Positions 18,523-27,658 of a DNA stretch of 64,000 nucleotides are shown in pieces. The notes under the pieces are model-generated. The model had not been told where the DNA came from. It ran no database searches and was given only the letters and a program-made list of their open reading frames with translations. Position 1 is the first letter of the stretch. Each line of letters begins with the position of its first letter. The stretch is from positions 62,001 through 126,000 of the forward strand of contig CAZRBG010000006.1 of NCBI GenBank assembly GCA_964598225.1, read 5' to 3'. Source of the DNA: SG8-4 sp964598225. GTDB lineage: Bacteria > Planctomycetota > Phycisphaerae > Sedimentisphaerales > Anaerobacaceae. The translations under genes were made by a program, and so were the position numbers.

Positions 18523-18605
18523 GGGACGTTGTTATGGGTAAGACGTCCCGTGCTTGTTCTCTACCACCGGCAAGATGCCGGCGGGACGCCCTCGCTGCTA
18601 TACTG
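18523..18605. repeat. Intergenic hairpin and dispersed-repeat remnant
   Basis: In the 255-nt gap after dgt there is a 7-bp hairpin GGGACGT/ACGTCCC (18523-18549) followed by GCCGGCGGGACGCCCTCGCT (about 18580-18599). The last part resembles GGATGCCCTCGCTACGA near 45321-45340, suggesting pieces of one dispersed repeat family. The stem could also help end the dgt transcript. Nothing else is evident in the gap. Confidence 0.4.
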
Positions 18606-18716
18606 CGAGTTCCAAGCCATGACTTCAAAAAGCTGCTTTCATCCGTTTGACAAGTTTGTTAGAATGCCTTGATAAGTCTTGTACGACAACTCAGGTGAAG
18701 TAGAGGAGATGCAGGC

Positions 18717-21700
18717 ATGAAAACGACAAAATGGGGACCATTCAAAACTTCGACTCTTATTCTTTTGATCTTGTTCACGGTTTTGACGCCGCACGTAATT
18801 CACGCGCGGTCCTCGGGACTCCTTACGGAGGACGCCCTCGCTATGTTGGAAGACTCCGGCGTAAAAGGCGGACTTATTGTTCATATAGGCTGCGGCAATG
18901 GAGCGCAACCGGACTTCACGGCGGCGCTTCGCACCGGCGACAGCCATCTTGTCCACGGTCTGACTCGAGATAAGCAGGCGCTGGCTAAGGTGCGCGACAG
19001 CATACGAAAAGCGGGTCTATACGGCCCGGTCTCGGCCGACTTGCTCGAGGGAAACACGCTGCCTTACATCGACAATTCCGTAAACCTGATCGTAGCTGAG
19101 CAGGCCGATGCAATCTCTGAGCAGGAGATGCGACGAGTTCTCGTACCGAACGGCGCGGCGTATGTAAAAAGCGGCGACAATTGGAACAAAGTCGTCAAGC
19201 AGCGACCGGACAACATCGACGAGTGGACGCATTACATGCACGATCCGAGCAACAACGCCGTGGCGCACGATACGGGGATCGGGCCGCTGCGGCATCTCCA
19301 ATGGGACGGAGCGCCGCAGTTTTCGCGGCACCACGAGTTCACCTCAAGCGTCGCCGCGGTCGTTTCGGCTAACGGCAGGCTGTTCTCGATCATGGACATG
19401 GGCAGCCGGGCTTCGATTCACATGCCGGCGAAGTGGCGGCTGACCGCCCGCGATGCTTTCAACGGCATCGTTCTGTGGGAAAAGCCCGTCAAATCATGGT
19501 TCAATCACCTTTGGCCGCTCAAAGACGGCCCCGCCCAGCCGCCCAGGCGCCTGGTGGCCGTCGGCGACTCGGTCTATGTCACGCTCGGCCTCGAAGCGCC
19601 CGTCAGCAGGCTGGATGCCGCTACCGGCAAAATATTGCAAACTTACGAAGGAACCGAGTTCACCGAAGAGATACTTGTCTGTGACGGCACGCTTTTTCTG
19701 ATGAAGAACGATGAGCCTATGAATCCCAAAGACTACCATCCCAAGCTGATGGTTTGTTGGGATGAGAAGAGGCGAACGATGAAGGAATCGGAAGGCTACC
19801 TGTTAAAGCCCGATCCGCGGCACATCGTTGCCGTCGATGCCGAGACCGGCAAGCAACTGTGGAACGTCGAGCATCCGGTCGAGCCGCTGACACTGGCGGC
19901 CGACGACAGCGCGGTTTACTTCCACAACTGGAATCAGGTTGTAGCCCTGAACCGCAAGACCGGCCGGCCGAAGTGGAAATCGAAACCCGTCGATCAGAGG
20001 AAAAGCATGGGTTACGTTTACGGTCCGACACTTGTCGCCTACGAAGACGTTGTCCTCTTCGCCGACGGCAGATTGAAGCGCAAAATCAGATCGCTCGCCA
20101 AAGAAGACGGTCGGCTGCTCTGGGAAGCTCCGCACTATCCGGCCGGCCACGCCGGTTCGCCGGAGGACCTGTTTGTGGTCGACGGTCTGGTCTGGTGCGG
20201 CAAGATAGCCGGCGGACGTCATTCGGGCGTGTTCACCGGCCGGGACCCGAGAACGGGCGAGGTCAAGCGAGAGTTCGAACCTGATGTGAGCAGCTACTGG
20301 TTTCACCACCGCTGCCACAGGTCCAAGGCAACCGACGAATACATTCTCACTTCCCGGACGGGAATCGAGTTCGTGGACGTTCGCGACAAGACCTGGGAGA
20401 CCCACCACTGGGTCCGCGGGGCCTGCACTTACGGCATCATGCCCTGCAACGGACTCATATATGCTCCGCCGCACCCTTGCGCGTGCTATTTGGAATCCAA
20501 ACTCAGCGGCTTGTCCGCACTCGCTCCCGCCTCGCAGCGGACAGCGGATATGACAGCTTCCGCCCGGCCTCGTCTGAGCAAAGGGTCGGCCCACGGGACC
20601 AAACTGGACCCAGTAAGCAAAGCTGCCGATCAGTGGCCCACATACCGCCACGACGCTGCGCGCAGCGGGACAACTGCCGCCGCTGTGAAACTGCCCCTTT
20701 CACAGAATTGGAAAACGGCCCTGGGTAGAGGCCTGACCAGCCCCGTAATCGCCGGAAATCGGGTCTTTGTCGCATCGCGAGATAACCACACGCTATACGC
20801 TTTAAGTGCCGGCAAGGGCGAGGAAATCTGGAGCTTCACCACCGGCGCCGGAGTGGATTCTCCGCCGACAATTTATCGAGGACTCGTGATATTCGGCTGT
20901 AGAGACGGCAAAGTCTATTGCCTGCGCGCATCCGACGGAGCTTTGGTCTGGAAATTCCGTGCCGCACCGAGCGACATGCGGCTTATTTCCTACGGCAGGC
21001 TGGAGTCGATCTGGCCGATACACGGCAGCGTCCTTGTTCGCGACGGCATAGTCTACTGCGTGGCGGGACGTTCCACTTACCTTGACGGCGGGCTGAAGTT
21101 CCTCCGCCTTGATGCCGCAACCGGCCGGCTGCTGTCGGAGAAAGCTTACAACGATCAGGCGAATCCACAGAAGGACGTCAAAGTTCTCAATATGCCCGTA
21201 GCGCTGCCGGACGTGCTTTCCACCGATGGCGAGCTTATCTATATGCGATCTCAAGTGCTTGACACCGAAGGCAATCGTATACAAACCATCGATCCGACGC
21301 TGGCGCCGTTCGAGCGGGCGACCAGGCAATTGGGCAAGGGCGCCCACTTGTTCTGCCCGACCGGGTTTCTCGACGACAACGCCTGGCACCGCTCGTACTG
21401 GATGTACGGCAGAGCTTTCTCGTCCGGCTGCAACTGGTGGTTTCGCGCCGGGCGATACGCCCCGGCGGGTCGGCTGCTGGTCTTCGACGGCGATCGGGTT
21501 TACGGCTTTGGCCGCGAAACGGGACTGTTTGTGTGGTCGGCCGTATATGAGAACCATCTGTTCTGCTCGGACATTCAGGCGGATGCCGAATCAATAGAAA
21601 AGGTTATGAAGTGGAGCCAGAAATCCGGGCGCGACGCTGTTTTCAACCGACGCTTCACGCGAAACCAACCCGAATCGGCCCGCCTTGCGCCGAAACTGAA

Positions 21701-22031
21701 TTGGTCGGTCAAGCATCCGCCTCTGCACGCCCGGGCCATGGTCATGGCCGGCGATACTCTTTTCGTCGCCGGCCCGCCCGACGTGCTAAGCGAGGATGAA
21801 GCTTTCGACGAGCCGTTCGATGCACAGGTCATGGCCAGGATCGCCAAGCAGGATGCGGCTTACAAGGGCGAGCGCGGCGCGCTGCTTATGGCCGTTTCGA
21901 CCGAGCAGGGCGAGCAGTCTTTCAGACTCGATCTTTCCGCCCCGCCCGTTTGGGACGGCATGGCCGCGGCAGAAGGCAAACTGTTCGTGAGCACTGTTGA
22001 CGGCTGCATGATGTGCCTGGGAACTAAGTAA
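18717..22031 (+). CDS. Secreted methyltransferase-like plus PQQ-type beta-propeller protein
   Basis: 1104 residues. After a signal peptide (STLILLILFTVLTPHVIHA) comes a Rossmann methyltransferase-like region (about 40-165) with the SAM-type motif VHIGCGNG and a DNSVNLIVAEQ segment. The rest is built from repeated strands with GxxLWE/TGKxLW patterns (FNGIVLWEKP, TGKQLWNVEHP, DGRLLWEAPHYP, DGALVWKF, TGLFVWSAVY), the PQQ-like eight-bladed propeller type. A linker near 600-650 separates two propeller-like halves. Planctomycetes have many such large secreted proteins of unknown role. Whether SAM could reach an exported domain is an open point. Confidence 0.72.
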   Translation: MKTTKWGPFKTSTLILLILFTVLTPHVIHARSSGLLTEDALAMLEDSGVKGGLIVHIGCGNGAQPDFTAALRTGDSHLVHGLTRDKQALAKVRDSIRKAGLYGPVSADLLEGNTLPYIDNSVNLIVAEQADAISEQEMRRVLVPNGAAYVKSGDNWNKVVKQRPDNIDEWTHYMHDPSNNAVAHDTGIGPLRHLQWDGAPQFSRHHEFTSSVAAVVSANGRLFSIMDMGSRASIHMPAKWRLTARDAFNGIVLWEKPVKSWFNHLWPLKDGPAQPPRRLVAVGDSVYVTLGLEAPVSRLDAATGKILQTYEGTEFTEEILVCDGTLFLMKNDEPMNPKDYHPKLMVCWDEKRRTMKESEGYLLKPDPRHIVAVDAETGKQLWNVEHPVEPLTLAADDSAVYFHNWNQVVALNRKTGRPKWKSKPVDQRKSMGYVYGPTLVAYEDVVLFADGRLKRKIRSLAKEDGRLLWEAPHYPAGHAGSPEDLFVVDGLVWCGKIAGGRHSGVFTGRDPRTGEVKREFEPDVSSYWFHHRCHRSKATDEYILTSRTGIEFVDVRDKTWETHHWVRGACTYGIMPCNGLIYAPPHPCACYLESKLSGLSALAPASQRTADMTASARPRLSKGSAHGTKLDPVSKAADQWPTYRHDAARSGTTAAAVKLPLSQNWKTALGRGLTSPVIAGNRVFVASRDNHTLYALSAGKGEEIWSFTTGAGVDSPPTIYRGLVIFGCRDGKVYCLRASDGALVWKFRAAPSDMRLISYGRLESIWPIHGSVLVRDGIVYCVAGRSTYLDGGLKFLRLDAATGRLLSEKAYNDQANPQKDVKVLNMPVALPDVLSTDGELIYMRSQVLDTEGNRIQTIDPTLAPFERATRQLGKGAHLFCPTGFLDDNAWHRSYWMYGRAFSSGCNWWFRAGRYAPAGRLLVFDGDRVYGFGRETGLFVWSAVYENHLFCSDIQADAESIEKVMKWSQKSGRDAVFNRRFTRNQPESARLAPKLNWSVKHPPLHARAMVMAGDTLFVAGPPDVLSEDEAFDEPFDAQVMARIAKQDAAYKGERGALLMAVSTEQGEQSFRLDLSAPPVWDGMAAAEGKLFVSTVDGCMMCLGTK

Positions 22032-22040
22032 CCGGCGTCG

Positions 22041-22149
22041 GTAGTGACGCCGCAAGGCGTTATTTTCGTTCTGCGTGCTGCGTTCTCCGTGCTTCGCAGA
22101 TCGCAGAACGCAGAACACAGCACGATTTATGCCCTTACGGGCTCACTAC
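22041..22149. repeat. Composite palindromic repeat cluster
   Basis: Three repeat pieces fill the gap between the converging genes: TAGTGACGCCGCAAGGCGTT (22042-22061), a hairpin with arms CGTGCTGCGTTCTC / CAGAACACAGCACG (22074-22087 and 22111-22124; 12 of 14 positions pair), and GCCCTTACGGGCTCACTAC (22131-22149). The first and third pieces recur together at 34434-34483, so they are the two ends of one element. Confidence 0.75.
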
Positions 22150-22153
22150 CAAC

Positions 22154-23917
22154 CTACTCGAAAACGAGCGTGCCGAACTTTTCGTATTCATGGAAGCTTC
22201 CGCCGACGCGGGCCCAGTCCCAGCTTGCGCTTTTGCCGTCGTCGTAATCGACGCGGTAGAGATTGGCCCGCCACCGGGTGCCGGGCTGCGGCGGCACGTT
22301 CTGCAGAGGCTTGAGCAGTTCGTACGGAACAAACACCTCGGCTGTCCAGCCTTCAATTTCAGCACCGGAACGTTTCGCGCCGCCAGCGACGGCAGTGGCC
22401 TTCCGCGTTTTGCGCTCGCCCTCGTAATGCCAGGGCCGCCAGCCGAGAAATTCACCGTCGAAGTTGGGTATGATTATCGGTAGCTCATATTCTAACGGCG
22501 AAATCTCATACTCAAAGTAAACCGGATACTTTTCGTCGGGCCACAGGAAAAACTCGAACACGTCTTCATTCCAGAGATCGAGAAAATCCTCGTCCATCGT
22601 CGCCGTGATTTTGTTGTCCTCGGCCTCCATGAGCACGTACAGGCCGGTCTCGGAATAAAGCAACTTGACACGCGTTCGATGTTTGTGGCCGCCCGAAGCA
22701 CGTGAGCTGAGCGGCTCCCATGCCGCCTTCTCCCACGCCGGAGCGTCCCCTTTGCCGGCTACGGCGAAATCTTCGGTTTGCGTGACCTTCAGAACCTTGT
22801 CGGCCCGGCGCCCGAAGAATAATCGGTCGGCATTCTTGTAGTATATCTTCGCCAACACGTTCTTCGGCAGAAATACGCCGTAGATCATCCAGAAGCCCTG
22901 TCTGTGATGGCCGGAAGCACAGTCGAAATACTCGTCGTCGGTTTCGAGGAAGCGGTAGTACATCCGATACGCCTCACGATCCGGCGTGGTGTCGGTGCCG
23001 AACATGATGCGGTCCCGATATTTCAGAAAGAACTTTCTGGCCGTATACGGCTGCCGGCCCAGCTCGGAAATTCTCGCGTCGATGTCGATGTACATATTGG
23101 GATACTTATCCAGCCACTTGCCCACTGTCGCAACGTCCTCGGGATTGTTGGCGAAATGCGCGCAGATGAACGTGGTCTTGGGATGTTTGGCGATTGCGCG
23201 ATTCCGCTGGGCGAGCAGCTCCTCGCGGGAGGGGTACTTCTCGCCGTGAAAGAGCCAGTTCGGATGCGAGTTGAGTTCGTGCCAGCGTTCGTTGAATTTG
23301 TCCAGCGGCATAAAGAACGCAGCCGGATCGGCGGTGTGAATCATAACGGGCCGATTGTATTTGGCGCACATTTCCCATACCGGATCGAGCTTGGGATCGT
23401 CGACCGGCATCAGCTCCCCATTCCTGTACCGATAGCCCAGACCGAGGGACTTATGAATCTTCAAGCCTTTTGCCCCGGCCTGGAAACTCTCCTCCAGCCG
23501 CCTGGCCTCCCTTTCGCCCCAGTTTTCATCGTCGATTTCCTGATAATTCAGCAGGGCAAAAGTCAGGAAACGCCCCGGATGGGCCTCATCGAGTGCCGCC
23601 AGGGTCTCTCTTAGCCGCTGGCCCGATCCGCCGTCGAGATTGACTACAGTGCGCACGCCGGCGGCATCCATCTCGGCCAGATAGTGTTTGACGCGCTGTG
23701 GAGTCAGACGCTTCTTGCCGCCGCCGAGATGATTGTGAACGTCGAACACCGGGTACGCGGGTTTCTCCACTCGACTCTGCTTTGTCTTCAGCATCGAGCG
23801 AGGCTGCCAGTCGCGGAGCTTGAGTTGCTTGATATCGCCGGACTGATCGGCCGATACAATCCCCGTAACGGCAGTAACCAAAACAAAAATGGGCGAAAGA
23901 AATGCGCGAGTCTTCAT
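22154..23917 (-). CDS. Secreted amidohydrolase with C-terminal CBM9-like domain
   Basis: 587 residues with a signal peptide. Residues about 50-380 read as an amidohydrolase-2 TIM barrel: the metal-binding FDVHNHLGGG, KGLKIHKSLG, PVMIHTADP, TTFICAHFANN and MFGTDTTPD. Residues about 385-587 look like a CBM9/DOMON-type beta-sandwich (LYSETGLYVLMEAEDNKITA, DVFEFFLWPDEKYPVYFEYEIS). A hydrolase or decarboxylase acting on a sugar- or acid-derived substrate outside the cytoplasm is plausible; substrate unknown. A CAAGGAG ribosome site precedes the ATG. A similar CBM9-like domain occurs at 61.5 kb. Confidence 0.78.
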   Translation of the reverse strand: MKTRAFLSPIFVLVTAVTGIVSADQSGDIKQLKLRDWQPRSMLKTKQSRVEKPAYPVFDVHNHLGGGKKRLTPQRVKHYLAEMDAAGVRTVVNLDGGSGQRLRETLAALDEAHPGRFLTFALLNYQEIDDENWGEREARRLEESFQAGAKGLKIHKSLGLGYRYRNGELMPVDDPKLDPVWEMCAKYNRPVMIHTADPAAFFMPLDKFNERWHELNSHPNWLFHGEKYPSREELLAQRNRAIAKHPKTTFICAHFANNPEDVATVGKWLDKYPNMYIDIDARISELGRQPYTARKFFLKYRDRIMFGTDTTPDREAYRMYYRFLETDDEYFDCASGHHRQGFWMIYGVFLPKNVLAKIYYKNADRLFFGRRADKVLKVTQTEDFAVAGKGDAPAWEKAAWEPLSSRASGGHKHRTRVKLLYSETGLYVLMEAEDNKITATMDEDFLDLWNEDVFEFFLWPDEKYPVYFEYEISPLEYELPIIIPNFDGEFLGWRPWHYEGERKTRKATAVAGGAKRSGAEIEGWTAEVFVPYELLKPLQNVPPQPGTRWRANLYRVDYDDGKSASWDWARVGGSFHEYEKFGTLVFE

Positions 23918-24044
23918 GATCCAGTCTCCTTGTCAAATTTAGATTTCGGCTTCTTGATCGAAGCTTCGACCAAACAAACCGGTACCTATTTTCATTGATC
24001 GAGACTGTCTCTGCAACAATAAAACACAGCCAGAGCGGAGGCTG

Positions 24045-25385
24045 CTAAGTGTCGCGTTTAAAGAAGAATTCTACGTCGGCTCTTGCCGGCTTTCCGTCGA
24101 TTTCCAGCACCGGATAGGCGAGCAAATTGATCGGGCCGGCTTGAGGTCCCGGCTCGACTGCGAGGTCGCGACCTTTACTCAACTTGAAGCGGTTTGCCGG
24201 GTGGTGCCCGAAGTAGTAGGTGGCAAGGCTGGAATACTTGTCGCCCTCGCTGATATCGACGGGCCACCATTTGCCGTCGGCGTAAAACTCGGCCCAGCAG
24301 TGATAGCCGTCCACCCCGCCTTCGTTTCTTTCCGAGGGAATCGCCGCACCGATAAAGAAACGTGCCGGAATCTCGACGGCCCGGCAAAGTGCGATGAAGT
24401 ACGAATGAAAGTCCGAACAATTCCCCGTGCGCACGTCACAGGCATAGACGGCGTCGCCTTTGCCCCACCCGTCTCCGTACTTCATATAGCTCATGCGGTC
24501 GATGGTGTGATCGTAGATAGCCCGGGCACGAACGAGGTCGGTATCCTTGCCCTCAATGACTTCTCTTGCGATGGCGGCGAATCTCTCATCGTCCGGAATA
24601 AGCCGCTCAGGTTCGAGATATTCTCCGGGCTCGGGGGCTTTCCCGGCATATACCGCCTTCTCTTTCCGCCGTACGTGAAATGTAATCTCGATATCTTTGC
24701 CGCTGTCGGCCGGATCAAGCGTCAAAAACAAAATGCGGTTCCCGTGCTCTCTGTCGGTCAATATCCGACGCTCGCCGGGGGCATCGATGGACTTCACCTC
24801 GACGGTTTGGAACTTGTCGGTCGCCGGCAACGGAATCCACATGCGGGCGTCGCCGGTTACCTCCGGCAATTCAGCCAGGTACAGAAAATCGAACTCATCC
24901 GCGCCGGTAATTACTCCCAGCGAACGCGGCGCCGCCTGCTCGACGGGGCTGCGTCGCCAGGTTTTGTCGCGATTCTGCTTCCACACGTAAAAGGGTTGTC
25001 CGTTTAGTTTGTGGACTGTGGTCTCGGTGACGGTCATCGAGCCCGGCTCACCGGCGAGAAAGAAATCCACGTCATAGACGTTGCCCTCGGTGCTCGCAAG
25101 ATCGACGCAGGCAAAATGACGTTTCGGTCCCAGATTCGCCAGATACTCGGTGTGGACGCGCACCAGCTTGAGATGCAGCTCCTTGTCCTTGAACGGAAGC
25201 CTGAAATAACCGCCTCCCTTGCGGATTTCTCTTTCGATGTGTTCTTTGATGCCGGCTTCTATATCCTCGGTCACCACGTTTGTAATTGCCTCGGATGCCA
25301 CAGGTTCGGAGTCACTCGAAGTGTTGCAACCCGCTAATAGTGTGAATAAAGGCACCGTGAACGCTATCAGTGCTCGCCAGTTCAT
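24045..25385 (-). CDS. Transglutaminase-like domain lipoprotein
   Basis: 446 residues starting with a lipoprotein signal (LIAFTVPLFTLLAGC). The C-terminal half has the transglutaminase/protease core: Cys in VRTGNCSDFHSYFIALCR, His in GVDGYHCWAEFYADGKWWPVD and the following Asp in VDISEGD, the three catalytic residues in order. The N-terminal half is strand-rich. Such proteins are thought to be periplasmic peptidases or cross-linking enzymes. AAAGGA ribosome site present. It may share a transcript with the small lipoprotein upstream. Confidence 0.82.
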   Translation of the reverse strand: MNWRALIAFTVPLFTLLAGCNTSSDSEPVASEAITNVVTEDIEAGIKEHIEREIRKGGGYFRLPFKDKELHLKLVRVHTEYLANLGPKRHFACVDLASTEGNVYDVDFFLAGEPGSMTVTETTVHKLNGQPFYVWKQNRDKTWRRSPVEQAAPRSLGVITGADEFDFLYLAELPEVTGDARMWIPLPATDKFQTVEVKSIDAPGERRILTDREHGNRILFLTLDPADSGKDIEITFHVRRKEKAVYAGKAPEPGEYLEPERLIPDDERFAAIAREVIEGKDTDLVRARAIYDHTIDRMSYMKYGDGWGKGDAVYACDVRTGNCSDFHSYFIALCRAVEIPARFFIGAAIPSERNEGGVDGYHCWAEFYADGKWWPVDISEGDKYSSLATYYFGHHPANRFKLSKGRDLAVEPGPQAGPINLLAYPVLEIDGKPARADVEFFFKRDT

Positions 25386-25434
25386 TACAATCCTTTCTCT
25401 TAGGCGTTAAAGCCGCAATGAAACGCCTGAGACG

Positions 25435-25578
25435 CTATTGTGGATGTTCCCCGGATGGATGCTCTTGCGTCGGATGCTCATCGGTCGGATGTTCCTGCTC
25501 ATGGTTGTTGCCGCAGCCAGCCAGACCGACCGCGACCGCCATTAGTAATGATGCTAACATTATTCTTAACTTTCTCAT
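25435..25578 (-). CDS. Tiny repeat-bearing lipoprotein
   Basis: 47 residues from ATG 25578, which has an AAAGGAG ribosome site; the longer frame upstream is unlikely. After the lipobox (GLAGC) the mature peptide of about 25 residues is almost entirely repeats of EHPT/EHPS (HEQEHPTDEHPTQEHPSGEHP). His/Glu-rich repeats could bind metal, but this is only a guess. It lies 49 nt upstream of the transglutaminase-like gene on the same strand. Confidence 0.7.
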   Translation of the reverse strand: MRKLRIMLASLLMAVAVGLAGCGNNHEQEHPTDEHPTQEHPSGEHPQ

Positions 25579-25993
25579 TTTACTACACACTCCTTTCTGA
25601 ATTATACGATCATTTGTCACCGACCCCGACAATCAGGGTCTCAGAGCCTATACGGCATTCTCGGCGGCAGAGTTCTTAAGGTTCGAAATATTTCCGCAGA
25701 TAGCGAAACTAAAACGACAAAAACGCTCTCAAATATCCGACGCTACACTGATGATAGTACGAACTAATTCGATGTAAATGGGGGAAAGACTGGTTTTGAG
25801 GTAGGCCATGTTACTCGATGCGGTATAGGTGAAATCCCCTATCTTTGTGGAATCAGTGACAACAGATCGATGTCTTTGCTGCGGGCGGCTTTAAGCAGAT
25901 GGTATATCATTGACTATCGAAGATTTACCAACTAATATTGATTGTTATCGGCAAGAAGTCCGCATTCTGTACAATCTATGAAGAGGATAAAGG
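25579..25993. other. Intergenic region upstream of the sulfatase operon
   Basis: About 415 nt between divergent genes. It must hold the promoters of the minus-strand lipoprotein and the sulfatase operon, but I see no convincing -35/-10 pair, repeat or RNA gene. Confidence 0.4.
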
Positions 25994-27646
25994 ATGAAAT
26001 TTAACAGATTACCGATCTTGCTTTTGTTTGGCTTGTTTACCGTCTCGGCACAGGCGGAAAAGCCCAATATACTTGTGATTCTTTTCGATGACCTCGGTTA
26101 CTCCGATCTCGGCTGCTACGGCGGTGAAATCGACACCCCCAATATCGACAATCTCGCCAAAGACGGCGTCCGCTTCGAATCGTTCTACAATTCCGCACGC
26201 TGCTGTCCCAGCCGGGCTTCATTGATGACCGGGCTCTACCCGCCTCAGGCGGGAATCGCCAGCTTCACCACGCGAAATCCCGACAAGAAGCGCGGGCCGG
26301 CCTATCTGGGCCGGCTGAACGACCGCTGCGTGACCCTTGCCGAGGTGCTCAAACCAGCGGGTTACGGCTGCTACTACGTCGGCAAATGGCACATGCACCG
26401 CGAGACCGGGCCGACCGACCGCGGCTTCGACGAGTTCTACGGATACATGCAGGCACACTCCCACAGCCAGTGGGACGCGGATTTCTACAAGCGTTTGCCC
26501 GCCGGGCGCGAAAAGGAGATTGACCCCAAACAGGGCGATTTTTACGCCACGGACGTCTTCAACGAATACGCCGTTGAGTTCATCAAGCAGGGACAGGAAA
26601 CCGATAAGCCCTGGTTCCTTTTCCTGGGCCATTCCTCACCGCACTTTCCCGTGCAGGCGCCCGCGGCCAGTGCGGACAAGTACTACGAAAAATATCTTCG
26701 CGGCTGGGACTATCTGCGGGAAAAGCGCTACGAGCGGATGAAACGGATCGGCCTTATTGACGCCGGCCACTGGACTCTTACGGATCGCTCGATGGTTCCG
26801 GTGGACAGGCCCGATATCGCCAACGGATATCCGGGAAAACCGAATCCGGCATGGGATTCACTCGACCCGGCGAGGCGAAAGGACCTTGCCCGGCGTATGG
26901 CATTGTTTGCCGCTATGGTTGAGCACGTGGATCGCGGCGTCGGCAAAATTGTCGATCACCTGAAGCGAACCGGTGACTTTGACAACACGCTGATTTTGAT
27001 CCTCAGCGACAACGGCGCCTGCTACGAGTGGGGTCCCTTCGGGTTCGACGGAACCAGCCGCAAGGGAATTACTCACCTGCACGAGGGCGACGGTCTGAGA
27101 AAAATGGGCGGGCCCGGCACTCATCATTCCTACGGCAGCGGCTGGTCGAATCTGGGCAACGCCCCGCTGCGCCTGTACAAGCACTTCACCCACGAAGGCG
27201 GCGTATGCACGCCGTTCATTGCACACTGGCCAGAGGGCATAAAATCAAAAGGGGCATGGATCCGCGAGCGAGGTCATCTGATCGATGTGATGCCGACCCT
27301 TCGGGCCGCCGCCGGCGCTGATTATCCGAAAGTCTTTTCAGGCAAAAAGATAAAACCGGAGGAAGGCATGAGCCTGCTGGGTGTGTTCGACGGTGAATCG
27401 CTGCCGGAACGTTCGATTTACTTCGAACATCAGAAAGCCCGTGCTTTGATTCGCGGCGACTGGAAACTCGTTTGGGGCAAGCGCATGCCCTGGGAGATCG
27501 AGTGGGAGCTGTACAATCTCAGCAAGGACCGCTGCGAAACAGTAGACCTCGCCGACAAACATCCCGAGCGCGTCCGGCAAATGGCAGATGAGTGGTTTGG
27601 CTATGCAAAACGTGTAAAACTGTATCCGTTCTATTTATCCGAGTGA
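25994..27646 (+). CDS. Secreted arylsulfatase-family sulfatase
   Basis: 550 residues with a cleavable signal peptide (ILLLFGLFTVSAQA). The metal site starts with NILVILFDDLGYSDLGCYGG, and Cys71 in CCPSRASLMTGLYP is the C-x-P-S-R site converted to formylglycine by FGE. Further motifs are YYVGKWHMH and LILILSDNGACYEWGPF. It should remove sulfate esters from sulfated polysaccharides outside the cytoplasm. First of three adjacent sulfatase genes (12-nt gap), indicating an operon for sulfated glycan use. No FGE gene is in the window. Confidence 0.95.
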   Translation: MKFNRLPILLLFGLFTVSAQAEKPNILVILFDDLGYSDLGCYGGEIDTPNIDNLAKDGVRFESFYNSARCCPSRASLMTGLYPPQAGIASFTTRNPDKKRGPAYLGRLNDRCVTLAEVLKPAGYGCYYVGKWHMHRETGPTDRGFDEFYGYMQAHSHSQWDADFYKRLPAGREKEIDPKQGDFYATDVFNEYAVEFIKQGQETDKPWFLFLGHSSPHFPVQAPAASADKYYEKYLRGWDYLREKRYERMKRIGLIDAGHWTLTDRSMVPVDRPDIANGYPGKPNPAWDSLDPARRKDLARRMALFAAMVEHVDRGVGKIVDHLKRTGDFDNTLILILSDNGACYEWGPFGFDGTSRKGITHLHEGDGLRKMGGPGTHHSYGSGWSNLGNAPLRLYKHFTHEGGVCTPFIAHWPEGIKSKGAWIRERGHLIDVMPTLRAAAGADYPKVFSGKKIKPEEGMSLLGVFDGESLPERSIYFEHQKARALIRGDWKLVWGKRMPWEIEWELYNLSKDRCETVDLADKHPERVRQMADEWFGYAKRVKLYPFYLSE

Positions 27647-27658
27647 GAGGGTCGTTAT